Source: Sva-25 sp037385685
GTDB lineage: Bacteria; Pseudomonadota; Gammaproteobacteria; Chromatiales; Chromatiaceae
Assembly (NCBI GenBank): GCA_037385685.1
Contig: JARRMW010000004.1
Span: 155,572-219,571 of the forward strand
Length of the DNA stretch: 64,000 bases
Direction: 5' to 3'
Under the pieces are notes generated by a model. It did not search any database, was not told where the DNA came from, and saw only the letters and a program-made list of their open reading frames with translations. This document shows positions 16,329 to 24,611 of the stretch, piece by piece (position 1 is the stretch's first letter; the number at the start of each line of letters is the position of its first letter). The translations under genes and the position numbers were made by a program.

Positions 16329-18341
16329 TCAGGCAGTGACTTCGTCGAGCGCCTTCAGGACATTGTCAGCGGTAAAGCCAAACTCCTTGAAGAGCTGGCC
16401 AGCAGGTGCGGACTCGCCGAAACGGTCGATACCGATGACACGGCCGTTCAGGCCGACATACTTGTACCAGCCCTCGGTGACGGCAGCCTCGACCGCAACG
16501 CGCGCGGTGACAGATGATGGCAGGACAGACTCCTTGTAGGCGTCATCCTGCTTGTCGAATTCGGTCGTGCTGGGCATGGAGACGACGCGGACTTTCTTGC
16601 CACTCTTCTCGGCCGCCTCAACAGCGATTTCGACCTCGGAACCTGTCGCGATCACGATTGCATCCGGTGTGCCATCACAATCGCGCAGGATGTATCCGCC
16701 ACGCTTGATATCGGCAATTTGGTCATCAGTACGCGTCATGAACGGGAGATTCTGGCGCGAGAAGATCAGGCACGACGGGCCGTCCGTGCGCTCAATCGCT
16801 TCTTTCCATGCAATGGCGGTTTCGACGCCGTCACATGGACGCCAAAGGGCCATGTTCGGGATCATGCGCAATGTCGGGATCTGCTCGACTGCCTGGTGCG
16901 TCGGGCCATCCTCTCCCAGACCGATGGAATCATGCGTGTAGACAAAGATTGAGCGGATCTTCATGAGTGCAGCCATGCGCAGTGCATTACGCGCATACTC
17001 TGAAAACATCAGGAAGGTCGCGCCATACGGGATGAAACCGCCATGCAGCGCAATTCCGTTCATCATGGCGCTCATGCCAAATTCACGGACACCATAAGAG
17101 AGATAGTTGCCCTCGAAATCGGGCTTCTTGCGATCATGCTCGGGATCCGGGTTGATTGCCCTGGAGCCTGACCAGAAGGTGTTGTTCGACGGGGTCAGGT
17201 CAGCAGACCCACCGAGGAATTCCGGCAGGAAGGGACCAAAGCCATTGAGTGCGTTCTTCGAAGCAACACGTGTTGCAGGTGACTCGGCTTTTTCGTTGAT
17301 AGCAGCAATCGCTGCAGCTGCATCCGCCTCCCAGTTGGCTGGCAATTCACCTGCCATGCGGCGTTTGAATTCGGATGCAAGTTCGGGATATTCCTTTTCA
17401 TAAGCGGCAAATTTCTCGTTCCATTCCCCTTCAGCTTCGGCGCCTTTCTCCTTGGCATCCCAGCCCTTGTAAATCTCATCAGGGATAACGAAAGGAGCAT
17501 GATCCCACCCCAGTTCCTTGCGGGTCAGCGCAATTTCGTCGTCTCCGAGCGGTGCACCATGGCAGTCGTGGCCACCGGCCTTGTTGGGTGAACCATAGCC
17601 GATAATGGTCTTGCAGCAGATCAGGGTCGGCTTGTCGTCTTCTTTCTGCGCTTCCTTGATTGCCTTTTTGATGGCATCGGCATCGTGTCCGTCCACATCC
17701 TCGATGACGTGCCAGCCGTATGCCTTGAAACGCTTCGGCGTGTTGTCAGTGAACCAGCCTTCGGTATGACCATCAATAGATATGCCATTGTCATCCCAGA
17801 AGGCGATCAGCTTGCCAAGACGCAGCGTGCCGGCGAGTGAACAGGCTTCATGTGAAATCCCCTCCATCATGCAGCCGTCACCCAGGAAGACATAGGTGTT
17901 GTGGTCGACGATCTCGTGGCCCTTGCGGTTGAACTGCTTGGCGAGAACAGCTTCGGCCAGTGCCATGCCAACACCGTTGGTGATGCCCTGGCCAAGAGGT
18001 CCGGTCGTGGTTTCGATACCGGGTGCGTAACCGTACTCGGGGTGACCAGGCGTCTTGGAATGCAGTTGGCGAAAATCCTTGAGGTCATCCATGGTCAGCT
18101 CGTAGCCGCTCAGATGCAGCAGCGAGTAGATGAGCATCGAACCGTGGCCATTGGACAGGATGAAACGATCGCGGTCTGCCCAGTCGGGATTGGTCGGGTT
18201 GTGCTTCATGAAGTCGTTCCAGAGCACTTCGGCGATGTCTGCCATGCCCATCGGGGCGCCCGGGTGACCAGAGTTTGCCTTCTGTACCGCGTCCATGCTG
18301 AGTGCACGAATCGCGTTGGCCAGATCTCTGCGTGAGGCCAT
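16329..18341 (-). CDS. tkt: Transketolase
   Basis: This thiamine-diphosphate enzyme moves two-carbon units between sugar phosphates when the Calvin cycle regenerates ribulose bisphosphate. I start it at the ATG at 18341 (MASRRDLANAIRALS, 670 residues) because AGAGGAGACTCCT precedes it and homologues begin there; the frame is open 57 bases further up without a ribosome site. Visible are SGHPGAPMG, GDGCMMEGISHEA with the ThDP motif, the second-domain FGMSAMMNG, and HDSIGLGEDGPTHQ. It is the first gene of the cluster. Confidence 0.96.
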   Translation of the reverse strand: MASRRDLANAIRALSMDAVQKANSGHPGAPMGMADIAEVLWNDFMKHNPTNPDWADRDRFILSNGHGSMLIYSLLHLSGYELTMDDLKDFRQLHSKTPGHPEYGYAPGIETTTGPLGQGITNGVGMALAEAVLAKQFNRKGHEIVDHNTYVFLGDGCMMEGISHEACSLAGTLRLGKLIAFWDDNGISIDGHTEGWFTDNTPKRFKAYGWHVIEDVDGHDADAIKKAIKEAQKEDDKPTLICCKTIIGYGSPNKAGGHDCHGAPLGDDEIALTRKELGWDHAPFVIPDEIYKGWDAKEKGAEAEGEWNEKFAAYEKEYPELASEFKRRMAGELPANWEADAAAAIAAINEKAESPATRVASKNALNGFGPFLPEFLGGSADLTPSNNTFWSGSRAINPDPEHDRKKPDFEGNYLSYGVREFGMSAMMNGIALHGGFIPYGATFLMFSEYARNALRMAALMKIRSIFVYTHDSIGLGEDGPTHQAVEQIPTLRMIPNMALWRPCDGVETAIAWKEAIERTDGPSCLIFSRQNLPFMTRTDDQIADIKRGGYILRDCDGTPDAIVIATGSEVEIAVEAAEKSGKKVRVVSMPSTTEFDKQDDAYKESVLPSSVTARVAVEAAVTEGWYKYVGLNGRVIGIDRFGESAPAGQLFKEFGFTADNVLKALDEVTA

Positions 18342-18462
18342 AGGAGTCTCCTCTTGATGAATTGAAACTGTGTTGTCAGCCGTGCCAGGAACTGTCATTG
18401 ACCGGGTACGACTGCTGGAATCTGTATTAGCGTCTCATAATGCTCGAGACATAAAGGCGGCT

Positions 18463-18491
18463 ATTCTGACCCAAAGGCCGGCGATGGGCAA
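18463..18491 (-). promoter_or_regulatory. Candidate sigma-70 promoter of the tkt cluster
   Basis: On the minus strand TTGCCC and CAGAAT are 17 bases apart, each matching four of six consensus positions. The start point near 18456 leaves a leader of about 115 bases with a small stem (GTCTC / GAGAC). I see no LysR/CbbR gene nearby and no clear CbbR site. Confidence 0.4.
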
Positions 18492-18646
18492 TAAGTAAAG
18501 ACCCCGGATGCCGGGTATGTGGCCATAAAAATATTTTGTCCATGGCCGACCAGCGACTATTTATCAAGGGGTTATGAACAATAGTTAATATTAGAAAACG
18601 GCAGAGCTCACAGATAGCGCTCGCGGACAAAGTAAACTCTTTGCCC

Positions 18647-19204
18647 TCATGCCTCCTTCCACTTGATTGAGCAGCCCATGCTCGGGATCTGCTGTGCGGG
18701 TCCCTTGCCGGTCTCTGCAACCTGCATCATCGCCTCGAATAGATCCCGCCTTGCGTTGGCGGGCGCGGCTTCCTTGCGGCTCTCGTCGAGTCGGCCGCGG
18801 TACTGAAGTTGCAGGTCGGCGTTGTAACCGAAGAAGTCGGGCGTGCAGACTGCGCCATATGCCCTGGCCACTTCCTGGCTCTCGTCGAGAAGATAGGGAA
18901 AAGGGAAGTCGAACTCCTCCGCCACTTTTTTCATGTTTTCGAAGGAGTCTTCGGGATAGTCGGCAGGATCGTTGGACATGATCGCGACTGTATTGATACC
19001 CGTTTGCCGGAGTTCCCTGGTATCGCGCACGATGCGATCGCGGATCGCCTTGACATAGGGACAGTGGTTGCAGATGAACATCACGAGCAGCCCCTTCTCT
19101 CCCTTGCACTCTTGCAATGTCCAGGTTTTGCCGTCAACGCCAGGAAGCGCAAAGTCGATTGCCGGCTGGCCGAAATCACACACGGGTGTTTGCAGAGATA
19201 CCAT
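18647..19204 (-). CDS. Thioredoxin-fold (AhpC/TSA-like) protein
   Basis: I start this at the ATG at 19204 (MVSLQTPVCDFGQPA, 185 residues) because AAAAGGATTCAGCC precedes it; the frame extends 54 bases further. The core is GLLVMFICNHCPYVKAIRDR near 40-60, a thioredoxin-like strand-helix with CNHC in the redox position, then MSNDPADYPEDS and the conserved cis-proline region VCTPDFFGY near 120. Proteins of this type are cytosolic redoxins of unknown partner. It lies upstream of the tkt cluster on the same strand and is read separately. Confidence 0.8.
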   Translation of the reverse strand: MVSLQTPVCDFGQPAIDFALPGVDGKTWTLQECKGEKGLLVMFICNHCPYVKAIRDRIVRDTRELRQTGINTVAIMSNDPADYPEDSFENMKKVAEEFDFPFPYLLDESQEVARAYGAVCTPDFFGYNADLQLQYRGRLDESRKEAAPANARRDLFEAMMQVAETGKGPAQQIPSMGCSIKWKEA

Positions 19205-19295
19205 GGCTGAATCCTTTTCTGGTGTTCGGAAATGCCGTCGGATCTTATCAGCTGACACTCGATAGGTGTAGTGCGGTTTCCCGGTACGCGGTGCG

Positions 19296-19323
19296 TTGAC
19301 ACCCCTGTTGATTTCTGCATAAT
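19296..19323 (+). promoter_or_regulatory. metK promoter
   Basis: TTGACA and CATAAT are 16 bases apart, six of six and five of six matches. The start point would be near 19330, exactly at the 5' edge of the riboswitch. Confidence 0.75.
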
Positions 19324-19330
19324 GCTGGCT

Positions 19331-19384
19331 CAGCGCCGATTTGATTCAGATTGCGGGCGCTCAAAAAATGCGGCTAAAGCGAGG
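19331..19384 (+). ncRNA. SAM-II-like riboswitch ahead of metK
   Basis: The leader aligns from end to end with the SAM-II class I know from metX/metA leaders. AGCGC (19332-19336) pairs with GCGCT (19357-19361) as P1, and the loop GATTTGATTCAGATTGC has the same length and the conserved ATTGC. The downstream AAAATGCGGCTAAAG (19365-19379) supplies the strand that folds back into the loop to form the pseudoknot and the GCTAAA signature. SAM-II aptamers bind S-adenosylmethionine and shut down SAM or methionine synthesis genes. Here it sits between the metK promoter and an intrinsic terminator. Confidence 0.85.
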
Positions 19385-19401
19385 TCAGGCACGAATTTTT
19401 C

Positions 19402-19436
19402 AAACCCGCCCAAGCATCAGCCAGGCGGGTTTTTTT
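19402..19436 (+). terminator. Riboswitch-controlled terminator in the metK leader
   Basis: AAACCCGCC and GGCGGGTTT pair over 9 bp around a 13-base loop, followed by a run of T. The terminator ends 19 bases before the metK ATG. GCGGG at 19353-19357, part of the aptamer, could pair with CCCGC at 19405-19409 and form an antiterminator when no SAM is bound. This supports transcriptional OFF control. Confidence 0.85.
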
Positions 19437-19455
19437 ATTACTGGACCAGGACATC

Positions 19456-20625
19456 ATGAGCGAATTTATCTTCACATCCGAATCAGTCTCCGAGGGGCAT
19501 CCCGACAAAATGGCCGACCAGGTGTCCGATGCCATCCTCGATGCCATCCTCGCAGAGGACCGGCATGCACGCGTCGCCTGTGAAACGCTTTTCAAGACAG
19601 GCATGGCCGTGATTGCGGGCGAGATCACCACGAGCGCGAAGCCGGACTATGAACAGATCATCCGCGAAACGATCCGTGATATCGGCTACACCTCCTCGGA
19701 AATGGGATTTGACGCTGACACCTGCGCAGTCCTGTCGGCGATTGGTATCCAGTCGCCGGATATCAACCAGGGTGTTGATCGCAAGCGACCGGAGGACCAG
19801 GGGGCCGGCGACCAGGGGCTGATGTTCGGTTTTGCGACGAACGAGACGGATGTCCTGATGCCGGCACCTATTCAGTTTGCGCACCGTCTCATGGAACGCC
19901 AGGCAGAAGTCCGCAAGAGCGGTGAACTCGACTGGCTGCGCCCCGATGCCAAGAGCCAGGTGACCCTGCATTACAAGGACGGCAGGCCGGTCGGGATTGA
20001 TACTGTTGTGGTCTCGACCCAGCATGCAGACACGCTCACTGAGGCAGCCGTGCGTGACGCCGTCATCGATGTCATCATCAACCCGGTGCTTGAACCCACG
20101 GGCTTGCTTGCCAGTTCAACAACAATCCATGTCAATCCAACAGGCAAATTCGTCATAGGTGGGCCCATGGGCGATGCGGGACTGACAGGTCGCAAGATCA
20201 TTGTGGATACCTACGGTGGCGCAGCACGTCATGGTGGAGGTGCCTTCTCCGGCAAGGATCCTTCCAAGGTCGATCGCTCCGCGGCGTATGCCGGGCGTTA
20301 TGTCGCCAAGAACATTGTCGCTGCGGGACTTGCCGACAAATGCGAGATTCAGGTCTCCTATGCCATCGGTGTTGCAGAACCGACATCTATCATGGTCGAG
20401 ACCTTCGGTACCGGACGTATCAGTGATGAAGAGATCACGCGCCTGGTGCGGGAGCACTTCGACCTTCGTCCCTACGGAATCCTGCGTATGCTTGACCTGC
20501 TGAATCCGGACAAGATCAAGTACCGCAAAACTGCAGCCTATGGACACTTCGGTCGCGAGGATGCAGGTTTTACCTGGGAAGCCACTGACAAGGCCGCGAT
20601 GCTACGCGAGGATGCAGGAATCTGA
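19456..20625 (+). CDS. metK: S-adenosylmethionine synthetase
   Basis: This 389-residue cytosolic enzyme makes SAM from methionine and ATP. Seen are SESVSEGHPDKMADQ (ATP and metal site), the methionine loop region DQGAGDQGLMFGFATNE near 115, GGPMGDAGLTGRKIIVDTYGG, GGGAFSGKDPSKVDRSAAY and FGREDAGFTWE near the end. The length is normal. It is the first gene of a methyl-cycle cluster with ahcY and metF, and its leader carries the SAM-II-like switch. Confidence 0.98.
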   Translation: MSEFIFTSESVSEGHPDKMADQVSDAILDAILAEDRHARVACETLFKTGMAVIAGEITTSAKPDYEQIIRETIRDIGYTSSEMGFDADTCAVLSAIGIQSPDINQGVDRKRPEDQGAGDQGLMFGFATNETDVLMPAPIQFAHRLMERQAEVRKSGELDWLRPDAKSQVTLHYKDGRPVGIDTVVVSTQHADTLTEAAVRDAVIDVIINPVLEPTGLLASSTTIHVNPTGKFVIGGPMGDAGLTGRKIIVDTYGGAARHGGGAFSGKDPSKVDRSAAYAGRYVAKNIVAAGLADKCEIQVSYAIGVAEPTSIMVETFGTGRISDEEITRLVREHFDLRPYGILRMLDLLNPDKIKYRKTAAYGHFGREDAGFTWEATDKAAMLREDAGI

Positions 20626-20667
20626 CAGGGTACTGTCCTGGACAGGACTTTATTGAATCCCTGCTTT

Positions 20668-20676
20668 TGTTACAAT
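20668..20676 (+). promoter_or_regulatory. Extended -10 promoter for ahcY
   Basis: TGTTACAAT is an extended -10 (TGn plus TACAAT). The -35 region is poor. The start point would be near 20683, at the first base of the SAH riboswitch, which gives ahcY its own promoter inside the cluster. Confidence 0.55.
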
Positions 20677-20683
20677 TCCGGCG

Positions 20684-20757
20684 TCCCGAGGAGCGTTGCA
20701 ACAGGCTGTGGCCTGCCAGGCTTGGGAACCGTTTTACAATTCGACAACGGCGCTCAG
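20684..20757 (+). ncRNA. S-adenosylhomocysteine (SAH) riboswitch
   Basis: The sequence shows the full SAH aptamer. CCCGAG (20685-20690) pairs with CTTGGG (20721-20726), and CAGGC pairs with GCCTG around TGTG (20702-20715). The conserved GAGGAGCGTTGCAAC core is present, and CCGTT/AACGG forms the side stem (20729-20750). CGCTC (20751-20755) pairs back with GAGCG (20691-20695) as the pseudoknot. SAH riboswitches switch on genes that remove SAH, which fits the ahcY gene that follows. No terminator lies between aptamer and gene, so control is probably at translation (AGGAGAC ribosome site). Confidence 0.95.
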
Positions 20758-20792
20758 TGTTTAATTAAGAGTATGACGACAGGAGACTCAAG

Positions 20793-22205
20793 ATGAACGC
20801 TGTTGCTGAAAACACGCCCGATCATATCGTTGCCGATCTTGCGCTCGCCGACTGGGGACGCAAGGAGATCGCGATTGCCGAGACCGAAATGCCCGGACTC
20901 ATGGCACTGCGCGAAAAATATGCCGATGAGCAACCCCTCAAGGGTGCACGCATCGCCGGCAGCCTCCACATGACCATTCAGACCGCCGTGCTGATCGAGA
21001 CGCTCATCGCGCTCGGCGCAGAGGTACGCTGGGCCTCGTGCAATATCTTCTCGACCCAGGACCATGCTGCAGCTGCAATCGCAGCCGCAGGCATTCCTGT
21101 TTTTGCCTTCAAGGGCGAAACACTCGACGACTACTGGAACTACACGCATCGCATCATGGAGTGGCATGACGGCGGGACGCCAAACATGATCCTCGACGAT
21201 GGCGGGGATGCGACGCTGTTGCTGGCATTGGGCAGCAAGGCGGAGCAGGATATCTCCGTGCTGGACAATCCCTCCAGCGAGGAGGAGATCTCGCTCTTCA
21301 ATGCCATCAAGGCGAAACTGGCCGAGAGTCCGAACTGGTATTCAACCATCAAGGCCAACATCCAGGGCATCACCGAGGAGACCACCACAGGCGTGCACCG
21401 TCTCTACCAGATGGCGAAGGACGGTACTCTGTATTGCCCGGCCATCAACGTCAACGACTCGGTGACCAAGTCGAAGTTCGATAACCTTTACGGCTGCCGT
21501 GAATCGCTGGTTGACGGCATCAAGCGCGCCACGGATGTCATGGTCGCAGGCAAGATCGCGATCGTGTGTGGATACGGAGATGTCGGCAAGGGTTCGGCAC
21601 AGTCGCTGCGCGGACTCGGCGCCACAGTCTGGATCACCGAGATCGATCCGATTTGCGCACTGCAGGCGGCAATGGAAGGCTATCGTGTCGTCACGATGGA
21701 CGAGGCGTGCGACAAGGCAGACATTTTTGTTACTGCAACCGGTAACTACCATGTCATCACCCACGAGCATATGGAAAGGATGAAGGACCAGGCAATCGTC
21801 TGCAATATCGGACACTTCGATAACGAAATCGACGTCGCCAGTCTGGAGCAGTACCAGTGGGAAGAGATCAAGCCACAAGTCGACCACATCATCTTTCCTG
21901 ACGGAAAGCGCATCATCCTGCTTGCGCAGGGACGGCTCGTGAACCTTGGTTGTGCCACCGGCCATCCAAGCTTCGTCATGTCCAACTCTTTCACGAACCA
22001 GACACTGGCCCAGATCGAAATCTGGACCAAGGGCGATGAGTACGAGAATGCGGTTTACACGCTGCCAAAGCATCTCGATGAGGAAGTGGCACGCCTGCAC
22101 CTCGCCAAGATTGGCGCCAACCTGACGGCTTTGTCGGACTACCAGGCGAACTATATCGGTGTACCGATCGATGGGCCTTACAAGCCCGAGCACTATCGTT
22201 ATTGA
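20793..22205 (+). CDS. ahcY: Adenosylhomocysteinase
   Basis: This 470-residue enzyme splits SAH into homocysteine and adenosine. Visible are GSLHMTIQTAVLIETL, SCNIFSTQDHAAAA, DDGGDATLL near 134, ETTTGVHRLYQM, the NAD-binding VCGYGDVGKGSAQSLRG near 260-275, and GHFDNEID near 345. The C-terminal YIGVPIDGPYKPEHYRY is the typical ending with the NAD-contacting Lys and Tyr. The family-specific insert near residue 130-175 found in proteobacterial forms is present. It is controlled by the SAH riboswitch just upstream. Confidence 0.98.
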   Translation: MNAVAENTPDHIVADLALADWGRKEIAIAETEMPGLMALREKYADEQPLKGARIAGSLHMTIQTAVLIETLIALGAEVRWASCNIFSTQDHAAAAIAAAGIPVFAFKGETLDDYWNYTHRIMEWHDGGTPNMILDDGGDATLLLALGSKAEQDISVLDNPSSEEEISLFNAIKAKLAESPNWYSTIKANIQGITEETTTGVHRLYQMAKDGTLYCPAINVNDSVTKSKFDNLYGCRESLVDGIKRATDVMVAGKIAIVCGYGDVGKGSAQSLRGLGATVWITEIDPICALQAAMEGYRVVTMDEACDKADIFVTATGNYHVITHEHMERMKDQAIVCNIGHFDNEIDVASLEQYQWEEIKPQVDHIIFPDGKRIILLAQGRLVNLGCATGHPSFVMSNSFTNQTLAQIEIWTKGDEYENAVYTLPKHLDEEVARLHLAKIGANLTALSDYQANYIGVPIDGPYKPEHYRY

Positions 22206-22232
22206 TTGGTGATTTATCCCATTAGAAGATCA

Positions 22233-22256
22233 CGGCCGGCATGTGTATGCCGGCCG
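22233..22256 (+). other. Hairpin between ahcY and metF
   Basis: CGGCCGGCAT and ATGCCGGCCG form a perfect 10-bp stem with a GTGT loop. The following bases GTGTGTTTGTG are only mildly U-rich. It may dampen read-through from ahcY into metF. Confidence 0.5.
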
Positions 22257-22285
22257 GTGTGTTTGTGCGCCAAGGACCAGACGAG

Positions 22286-23146
22286 ATGAAGAGCCAGCAT
22301 CAATACGAAAAAACATTCAGCGTGGAGCTTTTTCCACCACGGACCGAATCGGGCTTCGAAAAACTTCGACGGGCCGTCGAGGAACTGCAGTCGGTAGCTC
22401 CGGCCTTTTTTTCCGTCACCTACGGTGCCGGGGGGTCAACGCGAGAAAGAACGTTCCAGACAGTCGACTGGCTCAAGGGACAAGCCATCGAGACAGCACC
22501 TCATATCTCCTGCATCGGTTCAGACCGAGAGGAAATCAGCGCCATGCTCGAGCGTTACAGGCAACAGGGCATCAACCGGCTCGTCGCCTTGCGCGGCGAT
22601 TTGCCATCAGGCTCGGGACTTGGCGAGATCGACGATCTTCGCTATGCCAACGAGCTCGTTGCCTTTATTCGCGAGACGACAGGAGACCATTTCCATATCG
22701 AGGTTGCGGCCTATCCGGAATATCATCCGCAGGCCCCCTCACCTGCTGCTGACCTGTTGAACTTCAAACGCAAGGTGGATGCGGGTGCAGACAGTGCCAT
22801 CACGCAATATTTTTACAATGCCGATGCCTATTGTCACTTTGTCGACAACTGCGAAAAGACCGGCATCAGCATTCCGATTGTACCGGGCATCATGCCGATC
22901 ACGAACTACACACAACTGGCGCGATTTTCCGATGCCACTGGCGCCGAGATTCCACGCTGGATTCGCAAGAGGCTCGAGGCATTTGGAGAGGATCTCGATA
23001 GCCTGCGCGCCTTCGGTGAGGAGGTCGTCACCTACCTCTGTCAGAAACTGCTGGATGCCGGTGCGCCTGGCCTGCACTTTTATACGATGAACCAGTCAGG
23101 ACCTACCCTGAAACTGTGGAAGAATCTCGGTCTGGAGAGGCACTAG
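22286..23146 (+). CDS. metF: 5,10-methylenetetrahydrofolate reductase
   Basis: This 286-residue flavoprotein makes 5-methyl-tetrahydrofolate for methionine synthesis. I start at ATG 22286 (MKSQHQYEKTFSVELFPPRT), which follows AAGGACCAGACGAG; an upstream GTG lies inside a hairpin. Seen are FSVELFPPRTESGFE, FFSVTYGAGGSTRERT, ALRGDLPSG (family LRGDxP), the FAD region DAGADSAITQYFYN and PGIMPITNY. The end GLHFYTMNQSGPTLKLWKNLGL is complete. It closes the methyl cycle with AhcY and MetK. Confidence 0.96.
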   Translation: MKSQHQYEKTFSVELFPPRTESGFEKLRRAVEELQSVAPAFFSVTYGAGGSTRERTFQTVDWLKGQAIETAPHISCIGSDREEISAMLERYRQQGINRLVALRGDLPSGSGLGEIDDLRYANELVAFIRETTGDHFHIEVAAYPEYHPQAPSPAADLLNFKRKVDAGADSAITQYFYNADAYCHFVDNCEKTGISIPIVPGIMPITNYTQLARFSDATGAEIPRWIRKRLEAFGEDLDSLRAFGEEVVTYLCQKLLDAGAPGLHFYTMNQSGPTLKLWKNLGLERH

Positions 23147-23162
23147 CAGGGCGATTTCGGGC

Positions 23163-23793
23163 ATGCGCATTCCACGTATCTACCAGGCAGGTGAACTGGA
23201 GACTGGTGCCGAATATGAAATCACGGGCCAGCCCGCGCATCACATGCTCAAAGTCCTGCGCGGCCAGTCCGGAGATCCTGTCATCCTTTTCAATGGTGAC
23301 GGTTGCGACTACAGCGCTGAGATCCACTCGACCGGTCGACACAGCCTCAGGGCAAAGGTCGTGGCACGACATGTCCTCGCAAATGAAAGTCCACTCCGGA
23401 TCCATCTCGGAATACCGCTCGCCAAGGGGCAGCGAATGGATTATGCGATTCAGAAAGCAGTCGAACTTGGTGTCGAAAAGATCACACCGTTGAGGACAGA
23501 GCGTTCCGTTGTGAAACTGGACAGTAAACGTCTCGAGGGAAAACGCGAGCACTGGCAGCAGGTGATCATTGCTGCCTGTGAACAGTGTGGACGCGCACGG
23601 GTTCCCGCACTGGAACCATTACAGGCACTCCCGGAGTGGAGCCAGACCGCCCGCTTTGGGATCGTGCTCGATCCGGAGGATGCGCACTCCCTCAAGGAGC
23701 TCCGGCGTGAAACTCGGGCGACGCATACTCAGGACTGAGACTGCACCTGTTGCTGCGCTCGCAGCCATACAGTTGCTCTGGGGCGATTTCTAA
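23163..23793 (+). pseudogene. rsmE: 16S rRNA m3U1498 methyltransferase, internally deleted
   Basis: The first 180 or so residues are a normal RsmE start: MRIPRIYQAGELETG, then GIPLAKGQRMDYAIQKAVELGV, ITPLRTERSVVKL, AACEQCGRARVP. The frame then runs from SLKELR into a false end at 23738. The true C-terminus continues in another frame as GVKLGRRILRTETAPVAALAAIQLLWGDF and stops at 23793. The roughly 30 residues that should lie between, including the GPEGG SAM-binding loop of the SPOUT knot, are absent. The missing length is not a multiple of three. The product should be inactive unless this is an assembly error. The junction lies near 23703-23710. Confidence 0.85.
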
Positions 23794-24383
23794 TCCCGCC
23801 CTTCCTGCAGCATCTCAACCTCGATACGTCTACCAGTGCCCTCGCCGACAGCTCTGACCGAACCGATGTGGGTGTTGAATTCGCCTTTGCTGCGGTCCTC
23901 GAAGTAGTGTCTCAAGGTCTGGTTCATGACCGGAAATGCCAGCTCTTTCCAGGGGATCTCTGACTCTGCGAAGAGGCGAACATCGAGACTCTCCTCTCCT
24001 GGTGAAAAGACCGGCTCGTGCAATCGTGCACGAAACATCATATAAACCTGATTGATGTGGGTCAGCGAGAATAGTGTGAAAAGCTGCAGGATTTCGACCT
24101 CTGCGCAGGCCTCCTCGCGTGTTTCCCTGCGTGCGCCATCTTCGACGGATTCCCCGTTTTCGAGAAAACCTGCTGGCAGGGTCCAGAGACCATAGCGTGG
24201 TTCGATCGCACGCCTGCAGAGCAACAGGGCATCACCATGTTCAATCAGGCAACCGGCAACGATGTTCGGATTCTGGTAATGAATGATGCCACAGCTCACG
24301 GAGCTGCAGACATGTCGCGGGCGATTGTCTCCTTCGGGTATTGTGACGGTCACCGTGGAACCGCAGTGGCTGCAGTATTTCAT
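23790..24383 (-). CDS. Nudix hydrolase with N-terminal zinc ribbon
   Basis: The start ATG 24383 (MKYCSHCGSTVTVTIP, 197 residues) is preferred because homologues begin with the zinc ribbon; the frame is open to a GTG at 24440. CSHCG and CSSVSCG supply four zinc-binding cysteines. The Nudix box is GFLENGESVEDGARRETREEACAEVE, with the usual G-x5-E-x7-REUxEE layout, near residue 75. Relatives hydrolyse NADH, ADP-ribose or FAD; the substrate cannot be told here. Its 3' end overlaps the rsmE remnant by four bases, tail to tail. Confidence 0.88.
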   Translation of the reverse strand: MKYCSHCGSTVTVTIPEGDNRPRHVCSSVSCGIIHYQNPNIVAGCLIEHGDALLLCRRAIEPRYGLWTLPAGFLENGESVEDGARRETREEACAEVEILQLFTLFSLTHINQVYMMFRARLHEPVFSPGEESLDVRLFAESEIPWKELAFPVMNQTLRHYFEDRSKGEFNTHIGSVRAVGEGTGRRIEVEMLQEGRD

Positions 24384-24611
24384 GTCATTACCTGTTTCTC
24401 TATCGGGTCGATTTTTCTTGCATACCTCCCGGACGTCCACCTTTACTTCATTATTAGCCGGGCGACTTTTCCATTCCCCGAAATCCTAACATCGCTCTGC
24501 AGCCTACTGGCTCAAATTCAGGCAATGGCAGTGGCAATCACAGCGAGACGAGGCACCTGCCTGGTGTGTAGAGATCGATAACCGGACTCCCCTTCCTGAA
24601 CAAAAGCTTGA

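Noticed and set aside
18427..18720. 97-codon minus-strand frame upstream of tkt
   Set aside because: It overlaps the thioredoxin-fold gene end and the tkt promoter; no ribosome site or similarity.
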